Shown one piece after another: positions 27,243 through 37,828 of a DNA stretch of 64,000 nt. The DNA lies in NCBI RefSeq assembly GCF_014773395.1, contig NZ_JACXAF010000001.1, positions 186,001 to 250,000 of the forward strand, given 5' to 3'. The notes below the pieces were generated by a model. The model had not been told where the DNA came from. It saw only the letters and a program-made list of their open reading frames with translations, and ran no database searches. Source of the stretch: Neiella litorisoli. Its GTDB lineage: Bacteria; Pseudomonadota; Gammaproteobacteria; Enterobacterales; Neiellaceae. Made by a program: the position numbers and the translations under genes. The number at the start of each line of letters is the position of its first letter. Position 1 is the first letter of the stretch.

Positions 27243-27707
27243 ATGGATCTAATCAATCCCGCCGACCACCTCGACAAAGTGGCCGAGCTATTCGATCAAG
27301 GTATGGCCTTTGACAAAGTCATCGGCCTTAAAGTTGAACAGTATGATCCCACTGGGGCAAAACTGACCTTTGCTGCCAAACCGGAACTCATTGGCAATCC
27401 CATCCATAAAATCCTCCACGGAGGGGTGATCGCCACGGCTCTCGATGTCGCCGGGGCAGCAGTGACCTTCGCGGCGGCATTGGCACGAATGCCAGCCATG
27501 ACAGAACAACAGTTGAACGACAAATTAGCGCGCATGAGCACCATTGATTTGCGGGTTGATTATCTGCGCCCGGGCTGGGGCGATCACTTCACCGTCACTT
27601 CCCATATCATTCGCACGGGTACTAAAGTCGCCGTGGCCCGAATGGAGCTGCACAATGAGCAGGGCACTCACATCGCCTTCGGTACGGGCACTTATATGGT
27701 GGGTTAA
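27243..27707 (+). CDS. yigI: YigI-type hotdog thioesterase
   Basis: A 154-residue single-hotdog acyl-CoA thioesterase, close to E. coli YigI over its full length. The active-site loop ILHGGVIATALDVAGA and the C-terminal RVDYLRPG, KVAVARMELHNEQ and FGTGTYMVG are conserved. It probably hydrolyses medium to long acyl-CoA. rarD follows on the same strand, as in E. coli (rarD/yigI/recQ neighbourhood), although recQ here is separated by seven genes. Confidence 0.92.
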   Translation: MDLINPADHLDKVAELFDQGMAFDKVIGLKVEQYDPTGAKLTFAAKPELIGNPIHKILHGGVIATALDVAGAAVTFAAALARMPAMTEQQLNDKLARMSTIDLRVDYLRPGWGDHFTVTSHIIRTGTKVAVARMELHNEQGTHIAFGTGTYMVG

Positions 27708-27791
27708 GCAGCAACCCAGTCATGATTTACATTGCGATCGGCTTTGACGCCGCGTTAAACTCGCGCGGCAATCACTAGCGGAAGCGACATC

Positions 27792-28694
27792 GTGCAATCA
27801 GTAGCACGCCAAGGGGCAATTTTTGCTGTCTTGGCATACACCATGTGGGGCATTGCGCCCATCTATTTTAAATCGCTGCAACAAATTCCAGCCCTCGAAA
27901 TGGTCAGTCATCGGGTGGTGTGGTCGTTTGTATTACTGCTGGCAGTGCTAACATGGCATGTTGGCTGGCACGCCATCAAACAACTACTTAAAGAGCCTAA
28001 AAAACTGGCCCTGCTGGGGTTAAGCTCAGCCCTCATTGCCGTCAATTGGGGCGTGTTTATTTGGGCGGTCAACAATGATCGCATGCTTGATGCCTCGCTG
28101 GGCTATTACATCAACCCGCTCGTTAACGTCGCGCTCGGCATGGTGTTTCTGCAAGAGCGGCTGGCCCGCTTACAGTGGTTTGCCATGGCACTCGCCACCG
28201 TTGGGGTACTGATCCAAATTATCAGTTTTGGCTCAGTGCCATGGGTGGCGCTGATATTGGCGGTAAGCTTTGGCTTTTATGGTTTGCTGCGAAAACGAGT
28301 TCACATAGATGGCGTGTCCGGCTTGTGGGTTGAAACAGCCCTGATTGCGCCACTGGCGATCTGGTATCTGGTCTCAGTCAGCAGTAACGGCCTGCCGATG
28401 GCTGATCACAATGCCATGATCAACGGCCTGTTGATCGCAGCAGGGGTTGTCACTACCGCCCCGCTGCTGTGTTTCATCGCTGCCGCCAAACGATTACCGC
28501 TGTCGCATTTGGGATTTTTTCAATATATTGGCCCGAGCTTGATGTTTATACTGGCAACCACCATGTACGGTGAAGCCATGACCATTGATAAACTCATCAC
28601 ATTTGCCTTTATCTGGGGCGCATTAGTGGTGTTCAGCTGGCATGGCATTCGCGCCAGTCGTTTAAACCGACAACGAAAGGCTCTAACTGAGTAA
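27792..28694 (+). CDS. rarD: RarD, EamA-type transporter
   Basis: A 300-residue drug/metabolite-superfamily permease with ten predicted helices and the family start AYTMWGIAPIYFKSL, then SHRVVWSF. It begins with GTG 27792 behind a GGAAG site. RarD proteins are annotated from chloramphenicol sensitivity in Pseudomonas; the natural substrate is unknown. It is followed 10 bases later by the DUF805 gene. Confidence 0.92.
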   Translation: MQSVARQGAIFAVLAYTMWGIAPIYFKSLQQIPALEMVSHRVVWSFVLLLAVLTWHVGWHAIKQLLKEPKKLALLGLSSALIAVNWGVFIWAVNNDRMLDASLGYYINPLVNVALGMVFLQERLARLQWFAMALATVGVLIQIISFGSVPWVALILAVSFGFYGLLRKRVHIDGVSGLWVETALIAPLAIWYLVSVSSNGLPMADHNAMINGLLIAAGVVTTAPLLCFIAAAKRLPLSHLGFFQYIGPSLMFILATTMYGEAMTIDKLITFAFIWGALVVFSWHGIRASRLNRQRKALTE

Positions 28695-28704
28695 GCAACA
28701 ATCA

Positions 28705-29139
28705 ATGAACTACTTTAACTGGCTTTTGTTTTCATTCCGCGGCCGCATCAACCGTAAAACCTTTTGGCTCTGTCAAGTGGCGATGCTGGCGATCAGTACC
28801 TTGTTGTTACTGAGCTTTGGCGGTGAGGTATTAGAGCGCTTTTCCCGCAACCCAGAAGACCAAGCGGCATTGGATGCGTTAATGAGCTTCGGTTGGAAAA
28901 TCAATTTGGTGTTGCTGTGGCCAAAACTCGCCATCGACATCAAACGCTTTCAGGACCGCGATCGACCTTGGTATTGGGTACTGATCCAGTTTATCCCGCT
29001 GATTGGTCCAATCTGGTATCTGATTGAAGCCGGCTTTATGCCCGGTACCGCGGGACCAAACCGCTATGGCCCCGGCGATCAAAACAACCAGAACCCACCA
29101 TCGAATTCGAACGACAGCAACGGTCATTTCGAAGCCTAA
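28705..29139 (+). CDS. DUF805 membrane protein
   Basis: A 144-residue inner-membrane protein of the DUF805 family. The opening SFRGRINRKTFWL is the family hallmark, with helices at about 21-40, 66-85 and 90-112, and KRFQDRDRPWYWVL before the last helix. The tail is Asn/Pro/Gly-rich. Function is unknown. It lies in one transcription unit with rarD. Confidence 0.9.
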   Translation: MNYFNWLLFSFRGRINRKTFWLCQVAMLAISTLLLLSFGGEVLERFSRNPEDQAALDALMSFGWKINLVLLWPKLAIDIKRFQDRDRPWYWVLIQFIPLIGPIWYLIEAGFMPGTAGPNRYGPGDQNNQNPPSNSNDSNGHFEA

Positions 29140-29147
29140 TATCATGG

Positions 29148-29165
29148 CCGGATGGCCTCATCCGG
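29148..29165 (+). terminator. Weak hairpin after the DUF805 gene
   Basis: CCGGATG-GCCT-CATCCGG forms a perfect 7-bp GC-rich stem 8 bases past the stop. Only three T follow (CCTTT), so termination may be partial. Confidence 0.45.
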
Positions 29166-29361
29166 TCGGACCTTTAATCCACACTCAATGTGCGTCAAAT
29201 CAAATTAATGACTGATCGCGCTGCCATTTCTGATGGCTGACATATTGCCCTGATGATCCGCTGCTAGACTCCAGTGAGTTGTGTTGCATTTGTGTTAAAG
29301 CACCTACCTTTAGCCTATAGGTGAGGCCGCTTTGGCTGCGTCTGTGTTACCCGAGGTCACT

Positions 29362-31035
29362 ATGTCAGTTCGTATAAAAGTCATTCTGCTTGCCACCATT
29401 CCCGCTTTTTTAGTGTTCGTCGTCGCCACCATGTTGACGATTTATGAATTAAAAGCCGTCGCGGAAAAAGAGCTTGAGACCACCCGAGCAACCTTGGAGG
29501 CCGCCGAAAAACTCAAATTAAAGTCATTGGTTGAGGCCAGCGTCAGTAGCCTCGATGACATTGTGCTCAATAACAGCCTGAGCAAAGAACAAAAGCAACA
29601 GCAAGCCTACCAGCGATTTTCCTCCGTGAAGTTTGGTACCGATGGCTATATTTTTGGCTATACCCCAGAAGGCGTGCGAGTGCTACTCGGCGCCAGTACT
29701 GCCGGTCTGAACGACAACTTTTTGCAATTGAAAGATGCCGATGGCAATACCTTCATTCAGCACATTGTTAGGGAAGCCCAGAATGGTGGCGGCTACACCC
29801 ATTACAGCTTTCCCAAGCCGGGACAAACTCAGGCAGAACCGAAGCTGAGCTATTCCATGTACATCCCACAACTGAACTGGGTGGTAGGGGTTGGTATCTA
29901 CATCGATCACATTGAACGACAAATCGCCAAGGCGCGGGCGCAAGCAGACGCTTCAGTTATCGCGGCGGTGTGGTGGTTTGTTGGCATTGCCGTGGTCACT
30001 CTGGCGATTATTTCGCTAGCAGCGTCGTTATTCGCCAACAAAATGATGGGGCGGATTATCAATGTTCAACAAAGTTTGCATGAAATATCCCAAGGCGATG
30101 GCGATTTAACCCAGCGTCTGGTCATTCAGAATGACGATGAAATTGGCAAGTTGGCCCAGTCGTTCAATGAGTTTGTGGACAAGATTCATCAAACCATTGA
30201 ATCGATTTTAGGCGTGGTGAAGGAGCTGGCTGAAACCGCCCAGCAAATGGCTGAATCGGCGTCAGGCACCCATAATTCGGTGCAAACTCAGCGCACCGAA
30301 ACCGATATGGTCGCCACCTCGATGAATGAAATGAGCGCATCAGCGGTCGAAGTAGCACGCAGTGCCGAAGAAGCGGCACAAGCGGCAAACAAAGCCAGCT
30401 CTGACGGCGCTCAAGCGCACGGCGTAGTCAGCCAAACTTCCGACACCATCGATCGTCTCGCCCAGGAAATCGATCAAAGTGCCAGTGCCCTCGAGTCGCT
30501 GGGCAATGATGTCAATTCCATTGTGTCGATTCTTGATGTCATTCGAGGCATTGCCGAGCAAACCAACTTGCTGGCCTTAAACGCAGCGATTGAAGCGGCC
30601 CGCGCAGGAGAGCAAGGCCGCGGGTTTGCCGTAGTGGCCGATGAAGTGCGCTCGCTGGCCAGTCGAACTCAGGAAAGTACGGAAGAAATTCAGTCGATGA
30701 TTGAACGCCTGCAACAAGGCTCGACCGATGCTATCGCCGCCATGACGCAAAGCCGCGATAGTGGCCAACAGGCGGTCGAAAATGCCACCAAAGCGCAAAC
30801 CTCGTTGGACGAAGTGGCCCATGCCATCAGCCTGATCAGCGCCATGAATGAGCAAATTGCCAGTGCCTCAGAGCAACAAACGAGTGTCAGCGAATCCATC
30901 AACCTCAGCATTACTCGAATTTCTGACTCGGCTGGCGAAACCGAAAACCACGCCGCTGCAACGACTGCAATGAGTGATAATCTGGCGCGCCTAAGTGAAC
31001 GACTCGGCCAATTACTTGCCCAATTTAAGGTGTGA
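29362..31035 (+). CDS. Methyl-accepting chemotaxis protein with single Cache domain
   Basis: A 557-residue chemoreceptor starting at ATG 29362, with GAGG at an 8-base spacing; a TTG 30 bases upstream is in frame but has no site. Helix 1 is about 7-27. The periplasmic single-Cache domain (about 45-195) shows [16 protein letters not shown], a typical [10 protein letters not shown] strand and [10 protein letters not shown]. Helix 2 is about 202-225, then HAMP and the signalling tip ([20 protein letters not shown]). It ends GQLLAQFKV without a pentapeptide tether. Ligands of this sensor type are often small carboxylates; here unknown. It converges on uvrD. Confidence 0.93.
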   Translation: MSVRIKVILLATIPAFLVFVVATMLTIYELKAVAEKELETTRATLEAAEKLKLKSLVEASVSSLDDIVLNNSLSKEQKQQQAYQRFSSVKFGTDGYIFGYTPEGVRVLLGASTAGLNDNFLQLKDADGNTFIQHIVREAQNGGGYTHYSFPKPGQTQAEPKLSYSMYIPQLNWVVGVGIYIDHIERQIAKARAQADASVIAAVWWFVGIAVVTLAIISLAASLFANKMMGRIINVQQSLHEISQGDGDLTQRLVIQNDDEIGKLAQSFNEFVDKIHQTIESILGVVKELAETAQQMAESASGTHNSVQTQRTETDMVATSMNEMSASAVEVARSAEEAAQAANKASSDGAQAHGVVSQTSDTIDRLAQEIDQSASALESLGNDVNSIVSILDVIRGIAEQTNLLALNAAIEAARAGEQGRGFAVVADEVRSLASRTQESTEEIQSMIERLQQGSTDAIAAMTQSRDSGQQAVENATKAQTSLDEVAHAISLISAMNEQIASASEQQTSVSESINLSITRISDSAGETENHAAATTAMSDNLARLSERLGQLLAQFKV

Positions 31036-31052
31036 TGAACACACCCTCATTG

Positions 31053-33218
31053 CTAAATGGCTGATAATCGCGCATAGGCAATGACCAACCACTTGCTGCC
31101 AACATCATCGAAGTGGATCTGGATCCGAGTTTGCGGACCGCTGCCTTCATAGTTGGTGACGGTGCCATCGCCAAATTTCGGGTGATTAACCCGCTGGCCC
31201 AAGTAAAAGCCGGCATCGTCAAAGCGCTCGGCCTCCTGATGAAAGCGATTGGGCATGGTCGGCTGACTCACCTGAGTAGTGAGCTTGACTTGATTAACCA
31301 ACTGAGCCGGTATTTCTCGTAAGAAGCGCGAGGGCCGATTAAAGCTTTCTTTGCCATACAAGCGGCGGCTTTCAGCATGGCAAATCACCAGCTTTTGCAT
31401 CGCTCGGGTCATGCCTACGTAGCACAACCGGCGCTCCTCTTCGAGGCGTTCTGGATCTTCACCAGATTGCATACTTGGGAACATGCCTTCTTCAACGCCA
31501 ACCATAAAGACCAACGGAAATTCCAAGCCCTTGGCCGAATGGAGCGTCATCAGTTGTACCGCATCGTCAAATTCATCAGCCTGACCTTCTCCGGCTTCGA
31601 GCGCGGCATGGCTCAAAAACGCATCGAGTTCGGTCATCTCCTGCTCGTCTTCACTCGGAACAAAGGCTTTGGCGGCACTCACCAATTCCTCAAGGTTTTC
31701 TACCCGAGCCTGACCTTTCTCACCCTTTTCAGCCTGATACATGGCCAATAAGCCGGAGTGGCGCATGGTCACGTCGGTTTTTTCGTGAAGCGGCTTTTCA
31801 GCCACCTGCTGATCAAGAAATTCAATCAGATCAACGAAACGCGCTGCCGATGTAGCTGCGCGACCTTTCAGGGTTTTCGCCTCTAACATCATCAGCACCG
31901 AGTGCCACATGGAACAACCGTGCTCACGAGCATTCAGACGAATCTTTTCCAGCGAGGTATCGCCAATGCCTCGTGCTGGGGTATTGACCACCCGCTCAAA
32001 GGCAGCATCATCACGGCGATTACTCAGCAACCGCAGATAGCCCATGGCGTCTTTAATTTCTTGCCGCTCGAAGAAACGCACGCCGCCATAAATTCGGTAT
32101 TTCACACCAGCTTGGCCAATGGCCGACTCCAGCACTCGAGACTGGGCATTGGAGCGGTATAAAATGGCACAGTCTGTTAGGGCATTGCCTAATTGTTGCC
32201 ACTGCTGGATCTGGCCAACAACATAGCGCGCTTCATCGAGCTCGTTATAAGCTTCATAGATTGAAATCGGTTCGCCATCTTCACCATCCGTCCATAGCTC
32301 TTTGCCGAGCCGGTCTGAGTTGTTGGCAATGACTGCATTAGCAGCCTTCAAAATGGTGCTGGTCGAACGATAATTTTGCTCCAGCCGAACCATCCGAGCG
32401 CCCGGAAATTCATCGAGGAACTTCTGGATATTTTCCACCCGAGCACCACGCCAACCGTAGATCGACTGGTCATCATCGCCAACAATCATGACATGGTTGT
32501 CTTCACCCGCCAGCAGCCGGATCCAGGCATATTGAATACGGTTTGTGTCCTGAAATTCGTCGACCAGAATGTGGCGAAAACGGTCTCGATAGTGACGCAA
32601 CAATGCCGGATTTTTAAGAAATAGTTCGTGGGCGCGCAGCAGCAATTCGGCAAAGTCGACTAATCCCGCACGATCACACGCCTGTTGATAGGCTTCGTAT
32701 ACTTGCAGCCAGGTTTTGGTGGTTGGATCACCATGGCTATCGATGTGCTGGGGGCGCAGCCCCTCATCTTTGTTGCCATTGATAAACCAGCTGGCTTGCT
32801 TGGCGGGCCATTTCTTGTCATCAAGACCAAGGGCTTTAATTAAGCGCCGCAGCAGCCTGAGTTGATCGTCGCTATCGAGAATTTGAAAGGTTTGCGGTAA
32901 ACCCGCTTCTTGAAAATGGGTTCGCAGTAATCGATGTGCTAGCGAGTGAAAGGTGCCAATCCACATGCCATTGAGCTGGCCACGCAGCAGACTCTCTGTC
33001 CGGCCGCGCATTTCCGCCGCCGCTTTGTTGGTAAAGGTTACCGCCAAAATGGAGAACGGCGAGGCTTGCTCAACTCGCATCAACCAAGCGATACGGTGGA
33101 CCAGTACTCGGGTTTTACCAGAGCCGGCGCCAGCTAACACCAATTGGGTACATGCCGGAGCGCCAACCGCTTCGCGCTGGGCATCGTTTAAACCATCGAG
33201 TAATTCACTGACATCCAC
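31053..33218 (-). CDS. uvrD: DNA helicase II UvrD
   Basis: A 721-residue SF1 helicase for nucleotide-excision and mismatch repair, the same length as E. coli UvrD (720). Motif I AGAGSGKTRVLVHRI, motif Ia FTNKAAAEM, motif II VDEFQDTN, motif III DDDQSIYGWRGA, and motif V/VI segments MTLHSAKGLEFP and YVGMTRA are present. The C-terminal Tudor-like segment GDGTVTNYEGSGPQTRI is kept. The start is GTG 33218 (VDVSELL), matching the E. coli N-terminus. It is the downstream end of the yigB-xerC-dapF cluster order. Confidence 0.97.
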   Translation of the reverse strand: MDVSELLDGLNDAQREAVGAPACTQLVLAGAGSGKTRVLVHRIAWLMRVEQASPFSILAVTFTNKAAAEMRGRTESLLRGQLNGMWIGTFHSLAHRLLRTHFQEAGLPQTFQILDSDDQLRLLRRLIKALGLDDKKWPAKQASWFINGNKDEGLRPQHIDSHGDPTTKTWLQVYEAYQQACDRAGLVDFAELLLRAHELFLKNPALLRHYRDRFRHILVDEFQDTNRIQYAWIRLLAGEDNHVMIVGDDDQSIYGWRGARVENIQKFLDEFPGARMVRLEQNYRSTSTILKAANAVIANNSDRLGKELWTDGEDGEPISIYEAYNELDEARYVVGQIQQWQQLGNALTDCAILYRSNAQSRVLESAIGQAGVKYRIYGGVRFFERQEIKDAMGYLRLLSNRRDDAAFERVVNTPARGIGDTSLEKIRLNAREHGCSMWHSVLMMLEAKTLKGRAATSAARFVDLIEFLDQQVAEKPLHEKTDVTMRHSGLLAMYQAEKGEKGQARVENLEELVSAAKAFVPSEDEQEMTELDAFLSHAALEAGEGQADEFDDAVQLMTLHSAKGLEFPLVFMVGVEEGMFPSMQSGEDPERLEEERRLCYVGMTRAMQKLVICHAESRRLYGKESFNRPSRFLREIPAQLVNQVKLTTQVSQPTMPNRFHQEAERFDDAGFYLGQRVNHPKFGDGTVTNYEGSGPQTRIQIHFDDVGSKWLVIAYARLSAI

Positions 33219-33297
33219 GCCTTGAGTACCTTTGCTGCAATCGAAAGCGGCAGTATAGCGGTTTTTAGTGGATGAATATACAGTACATAATAATGGC

Positions 33298-34023
33298 TTA
33301 AGCCATCAGCACGGTAACTAAATCGGCCAGTTGTGCATACTCAAAATGAGGCAGCGCCAGCGCCCGCTGTCTGCCCGTCAAAGGAGTCGCCGCAGGGTTA
33401 AACCAACCAGCATGCCAGCCCGCCCCGAGGGCACCAGCAACATCGGAAATCAAGTGATCACCCAAGTGCAGCCCTTGATGCGGTTTGATAGCCAGTTGCT
33501 GCTCGGCTAAACGGAATAAGTCAGCATGAGGTTTGGCCCGGTATTGGCCGGCCTGCGGGTAAAACACATGGTCAAACACCTGATCGAGGCCGATGAGATG
33601 CGGCTGCGCATTGCCGTTGGTAATCGCCACTAGACGATAGCGAGACTTGAGCTGCGTCATCAGAGCGACGATATCTCTGGCAACCTCGAATTGGTTGCGG
33701 TGATGCAAAAACAATTCAAAACCTTGCTCTGCCAATCGCGTGGTCGCTTCGCTATCAAAGCCGCGCTCAGCAAACGCCTGATGCAACGCCGCTCGGCGCA
33801 AAGCGGTCATGTCATCGCCCAAGTGACGGTGCTGCAATGCTACCTGTCGCCGATAGTTCGCCCAATCGGCTACTGACATGGCGGCAAATTCCGGATGCTG
33901 CTCAGCGAGCCAAGTTTGCAATACCGCCTCGGCGTTGACCATATTGGGGCCGTTATCGTAAAGAGTGTCATCCAAATCAAAACTAATGGCTAGCGGCCGC
34001 TGCCAACGTTTATAAACCCGCAC
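33298..34023 (-). CDS. yigB: YigB-type HAD phosphatase
   Basis: A 241-residue HAD-superfamily hydrolase with the nucleophile motif FDLDDTLYD (about 15-23), ITNGNAQP (motif II) and LHLGDHLISDVAGA (motif IV). YigB in E. coli dephosphorylates FMN and other small phosphates. It starts with GTG 34023 overlapping the xerC stop by one base (TAGTG), so translation is coupled. The order xerC-yigB-uvrD equals that of E. coli. Confidence 0.92.
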   Translation of the reverse strand: MRVYKRWQRPLAISFDLDDTLYDNGPNMVNAEAVLQTWLAEQHPEFAAMSVADWANYRRQVALQHRHLGDDMTALRRAALHQAFAERGFDSEATTRLAEQGFELFLHHRNQFEVARDIVALMTQLKSRYRLVAITNGNAQPHLIGLDQVFDHVFYPQAGQYRAKPHADLFRLAEQQLAIKPHQGLHLGDHLISDVAGALGAGWHAGWFNPAATPLTGRQRALALPHFEYAQLADLVTVLMA

Positions 34024-34982
34024 TAAACATCTCCTTGGCGTTCGTTGCTATCGCTGTTGTCGTCACCACCTTGTCCTTTGACCTTGGTGCGTTTGGCCCG
34101 CGGATGCGCCTGATCGTAAACTTTGGCCAAATGCTGAAAGTCTAAATGCGTGTAGACCTGGGTAGTCGACAGATTGGCATGGCCCAATAATTCCTGAACC
34201 GCGCGCAGATCGCCACTACTCTCAAGCATATGCGTGGCAAAGGAATGACGAAGTTTATGAGGGTGGACTTTGGCATTAATCCCTTGCTCGATGCCAGCTT
34301 TCGCCAACCGCCCTTGCACCGAGCGCTCGCTGATCCGCCGTCCTTGCTTGCTGACAAACAACGCAGGCTCATCAGCCGGCGCCAAGCCATTGCGAAACGG
34401 CAACCAACGCTCAATCGCCCGAACCGCAGCCTGACCCAGTGGCGCCAGACGCATTTTGCTGCCCTTCCCCGTAACCGTTGCAACACCGCTGTCAAAATCA
34501 ACATCGGCGATGTTCAGTGCGGTCAGCTCAGAGACTCGCAAACCACCGCCGTAGAGTACTTCCATCATGGCGACATCGCGGGCACCAAGTGGATCGTCAC
34601 TCGCCGCTTGCAGCAGTTGATTTACCTGATCGACATCGAAGTTTTTCGGCAGCGGCCGATTAACCTTGGGGGTTGTCACTCCTTGAGTGGGATCGACATC
34701 TAACCACTGCTGCTTCACCCCATACAAAAACAAACTGCGCAGCGTCGACATTTGTTGCGCCAAAGTTCGAGGCTTTTTACCTTTGCGATGCTGGGCAGCC
34801 AACCATTGTTCAATATGAACATTGAGCACGTCGTCCAGTTGCGCCAGCTGGTGTTGCTCAGCCCATTCGCAAAATTGACTCAGGGTGCGGCAGTAACTAT
34901 CCAAAGTGCGGGGGCTGTAACGACGCTCCACCCGCAGGTGTTGCAAAAAGTCGTCACAGCATTGCCGCAAAGAATTAGCCAT
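34023..34982 (-). CDS. xerC: Tyrosine recombinase XerC
   Basis: A 319-residue site-specific recombinase that resolves chromosome dimers at dif with XerD and FtsK. The catalytic set is visible: Arg in GGGLRVSEL, Lys in VTGKGSKMR, HKLRHSFATHML with His and Arg, GHANLSTTQ with His, and the nucleophile Tyr in TQVYTHLDF. I use ATG 34982 (MANSLRQCC), which overlaps the DUF484 gene by 8 bases; the longer frame has 11 unrelated residues. About 20 extra charged residues follow the usual C-terminus. Confidence 0.95.
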   Translation of the reverse strand: MANSLRQCCDDFLQHLRVERRYSPRTLDSYCRTLSQFCEWAEQHQLAQLDDVLNVHIEQWLAAQHRKGKKPRTLAQQMSTLRSLFLYGVKQQWLDVDPTQGVTTPKVNRPLPKNFDVDQVNQLLQAASDDPLGARDVAMMEVLYGGGLRVSELTALNIADVDFDSGVATVTGKGSKMRLAPLGQAAVRAIERWLPFRNGLAPADEPALFVSKQGRRISERSVQGRLAKAGIEQGINAKVHPHKLRHSFATHMLESSGDLRAVQELLGHANLSTTQVYTHLDFQHLAKVYDQAHPRAKRTKVKGQGGDDNSDSNERQGDV

Positions 34983-35679
34983 GGCGACGTTCGCGTAATT
35001 GCTTGAGTACCGCACTTAACAACAAGCGCAGCTGATCCAGCAATAAGACATCGAGGCTAGGGTTAAAATGACTGGCATCGGTGCTACCAAAGGCCAGCAG
35101 AATGGACTCATCTTCTAACGTCATCAACGCCGCAGACTCGACCGGCTGTTCATCAAACAGCAAGGCTTTGTCCACTTCGTTGAGTCGACCAAAATAATAG
35201 GGCTGATGACGCAAACGTCGCTCGGCCAGCGCTTTGAGCGCTTCATGCTCGACAGGTTTGCGGCGCGGCACCCAATCTTGCTGACCCGACAAGGGCCACA
35301 TGGTAATCGCACTCAGGCCGAGCAAGTCGCTCAAAATGTGTTGCACTTTCTGATGGATCTCATTGATCGACTGGCACGGCAATAACGCCACATAGAGCTG
35401 GCAGAAACTGTTGTAAATCGATTCGTTATGCTTAGCGATAGCCATAAGCTCAGTAATTTCTTCACGCAACAGATTGTTTTGCTCACGCAACTTGTCGAGC
35501 TGTCGATCCACCAGCGAGATACTGCCGCGCTGAGGATGCGTAAAACGCACATTGGCGAGCCAATCACTGTGCCGCTCAAAGAACTGAGGATCGGCTTCTA
35601 AATAGGCTTTGACCTGTTGATCAGCTAAATCAGCTGGCAGTTGCTCAGCTGCTGATTCTGACGTCGCATCGTGACTCAT
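34975..35679 (-). CDS. DUF484 family protein (YigA)
   Basis: A 234-residue DUF484 protein (YigA group), found almost always between dapF and xerC. An N-terminal helical region ([19 protein letters not shown], about 25-43), a coiled coil (about 60-85) and a C-terminal GAF-like domain are apparent. Function is unknown; GAF-like domains bind small ligands. Its ATG overlaps the dapF stop (ATGA). Confidence 0.9.
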   Translation of the reverse strand: MSHDATSESAAEQLPADLADQQVKAYLEADPQFFERHSDWLANVRFTHPQRGSISLVDRQLDKLREQNNLLREEITELMAIAKHNESIYNSFCQLYVALLPCQSINEIHQKVQHILSDLLGLSAITMWPLSGQQDWVPRRKPVEHEALKALAERRLRHQPYYFGRLNEVDKALLFDEQPVESAALMTLEDESILLAFGSTDASHFNPSLDVLLLDQLRLLLSAVLKQLRERRHG

Positions 35680-36506
35680 ATGTTAATGGTTCCATCGTAA
35701 ACATGCTTCGCCGGGCCGGTCATACGGACAGGGTGACTGTCGCTATCGCAACGGATCTGCAAGGTACCACCGGGCAAGTCAACTTTCACTCGTTTATCGA
35801 GTAAGCCAAATTTCTGGCCAACCACCACCGCAGCACAAGCGCCGGTGCCGCAAGCGAGGGTTTCACCAACACCGCGCTCATACACCCGCAAACGGACGTG
35901 GCCACGATTCATCACTTGCATGAAGCCGGCGTTGACGCCTTCAGGGAATCTGGCGTGGCGTTCAATCGCTGGCCCAAGGGTCTCGATATCAAGGTTTTTT
36001 AGGTTTTCCACCACAGTGACGCAATGGGGGTTGCCCATCGACACCGCACCCACTTTCAATTGCTGACCGGCAACATCCAGCATGTAATGCTCGGCCTGAG
36101 CATCGGCTTCAAACGGCACCTCTTTCGGTTGCCAAATGGGTTTACCCATATTCACTGACACCGTGCCATCGCGCTCAACCTGTAGCAGGATGTTGCCTTT
36201 GGCCGTGCTAACGCCAATACGGTGTTTGCTGGTCAAGCCTTTGATGCGGACAAAACGGGCAAAACAGCGGGCACCATTACCGCATTGCTCCACTTCAGAG
36301 CCATCGGCATTAAAAATTCGGTAGTGGAAATCCATATCTGGATCATAAGGCGGCTCAACGACCAGCAACTGGTCAAAGCCAACGCCGAAATTGCGATCCG
36401 CCAGACGGCGGATCTGATCGGGCGATAGGTACTGGTTCTGGGTAACGTTGTCGATGACCATAAAGTCGTTACCCAGACCATGCATTTTAGAAAATTCTAG
36501 CGGCAT
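35676..36506 (-). CDS. dapF: Diaminopimelate epimerase
   Basis: DapF converts LL- to meso-diaminopimelate for lysine and peptidoglycan. The 276-residue protein has the two catalytic cysteines, C75 in EQCGNGARC and C219 in LACGTGAC, and the start [15 protein letters not shown]. It lies directly downstream of lysA, which uses its product, and is coupled to the DUF484 gene by ATGA. Confidence 0.98.
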   Translation of the reverse strand: MPLEFSKMHGLGNDFMVIDNVTQNQYLSPDQIRRLADRNFGVGFDQLLVVEPPYDPDMDFHYRIFNADGSEVEQCGNGARCFARFVRIKGLTSKHRIGVSTAKGNILLQVERDGTVSVNMGKPIWQPKEVPFEADAQAEHYMLDVAGQQLKVGAVSMGNPHCVTVVENLKNLDIETLGPAIERHARFPEGVNAGFMQVMNRGHVRLRVYERGVGETLACGTGACAAVVVGQKFGLLDKRVKVDLPGGTLQIRCDSDSHPVRMTGPAKHVYDGTINI

Positions 36507-36541
36507 GAAAGCATTGTTCTAATTCAATCAATGGCGCTAGT

Positions 36542-37795
36542 TTACGGCAGCACTACCTCTCCTTTCCATAGTTCTGCGTAGGTTTCGCGTCGCCGGATCT
36601 CAATTGTTTCGTCGCCGTCGACTAAAATCTCTGGCGGACGGGGTCTCGAGTTATAATTCGACGCCATACAAAAACCGTATGCACCAGCCGAACGTACCAC
36701 CAGCAAATCCCCTTCTGCAATGGCTAACTCTCTGTCTTTACCCAAGAAATCACCGGTTTCACAAACAGGGCCAACGACGTCGTAAAGGGCAGCGTCACGT
36801 TCTAAGCTGCGATCGACTGGCGCAATGGCCTGATACGCGCTGTAGAGCGACGGCCGAATTAAATCATTCATGGCGGCATCGACAATAGCGAAATGCTTGG
36901 CTTCAGTAGGCTTGAGGAACTCAACTTTGGTCACCAAGATACCGGCATTAGCAGCAATCGCCCGACCCGGCTCAAATACCAGCTTGAGATTCGGCCGGTC
37001 GGTCAAGCGTTGACGTAACGCGGCAGCATATTCACTCGGGTGCGGTGGTTGTTCGCCATCGTATGGCACACCTAAACCGCCACCAACATCCAAATGCTCA
37101 ATGACAATGCCTTCTGATGCCAGCTGATCAATAAGCAGTAGCAACCGATCAAGCGCTTCTAAAAACGGCGCCAATTCGGTGAGCTGAGAACCAATATGGC
37201 AATCGACGCCAATCACTTTCAGCTGCGGGTATGCCGCCGCTTGGCGATAAACAGACGGCGCTTGCTCGATGGCAATACCAAACTTGTTCTCTTTCAGGCC
37301 CGTTGAGATGTAAGGGTGAGTGCCCGCATCCACATCTGGGTTTACCCGCACCGAAATTGGCGCTACTTTGTTCAAGCGCTCAGCAACTTTAGCGATGCGG
37401 TGCAACTCAGGCTCAGATTCAACGTTGAAACAGCCAACACCAACTTCAAGGGCGTATTCAATCTCTTCGACCGTTTTGCCAACACCCGAGAACACTACTT
37501 TGGTTGGGTCGCCACCGGCTTCCAGCACTCGTGCTAACTCACCACCAGAGACAATATCAAAACCAGAGCCTAGCTTGGCCAACACGCTCAAAATCGCTAG
37601 ATTGGAATTTGCCTTTACCGCATAACACACCAAATGCGGATGATCGCCAGCGGCATCATCAAACGCTTTCCAGTGACGCTCTAAGGTCGCACGCGAATAG
37701 ACATAACAAGGGGTGCCGTAAGTTTCGGCAATAGCGGCAACGGGAACCTGTTCGGCAAATAGCTGGCCGTTGTCCTGATAATTAAAATGATCCAA
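36542..37795 (-). CDS. lysA: Diaminopimelate decarboxylase
   Basis: LysA decarboxylates meso-diaminopimelate to lysine with PLP. The 417-residue protein has the PLP lysine K61 in CYAVKANSNL, HIGSQ, DVGGGLG, EPGRAIAANAG, and the active-site CETGDFLG. The start is TTG 37795 with AAGGAG 9 bases upstream; no ATG is nearby. It lies 33 bases after lptM and 35 before dapF. The order lptM-lysA-dapF is as in Pseudomonas, whereas E. coli lacks lysA here. Confidence 0.97.
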   Translation of the reverse strand: MDHFNYQDNGQLFAEQVPVAAIAETYGTPCYVYSRATLERHWKAFDDAAGDHPHLVCYAVKANSNLAILSVLAKLGSGFDIVSGGELARVLEAGGDPTKVVFSGVGKTVEEIEYALEVGVGCFNVESEPELHRIAKVAERLNKVAPISVRVNPDVDAGTHPYISTGLKENKFGIAIEQAPSVYRQAAAYPQLKVIGVDCHIGSQLTELAPFLEALDRLLLLIDQLASEGIVIEHLDVGGGLGVPYDGEQPPHPSEYAAALRQRLTDRPNLKLVFEPGRAIAANAGILVTKVEFLKPTEAKHFAIVDAAMNDLIRPSLYSAYQAIAPVDRSLERDAALYDVVGPVCETGDFLGKDRELAIAEGDLLVVRSAGAYGFCMASNYNSRPRPPEILVDGDETIEIRRRETYAELWKGEVVLP

Positions 37796-37828
37796 AAAAT
37801 ACTCCTTGAGATTCTGGGGCCAGCCGGG

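Noticed and set aside
29300-29330. Sigma-28 (flagellar) promoter before the Cache chemoreceptor
   Set aside because: GCCTATAG resembles the -10 GCCGATAA, but the TAAA element is two bases too close, so the match is not convincing.
31029-31045. GGTGTG-ATGAA-CACACC hairpin at the chemoreceptor/uvrD junction as a terminator
   Set aside because: The stem is only 6 bp and no T run follows on either strand.
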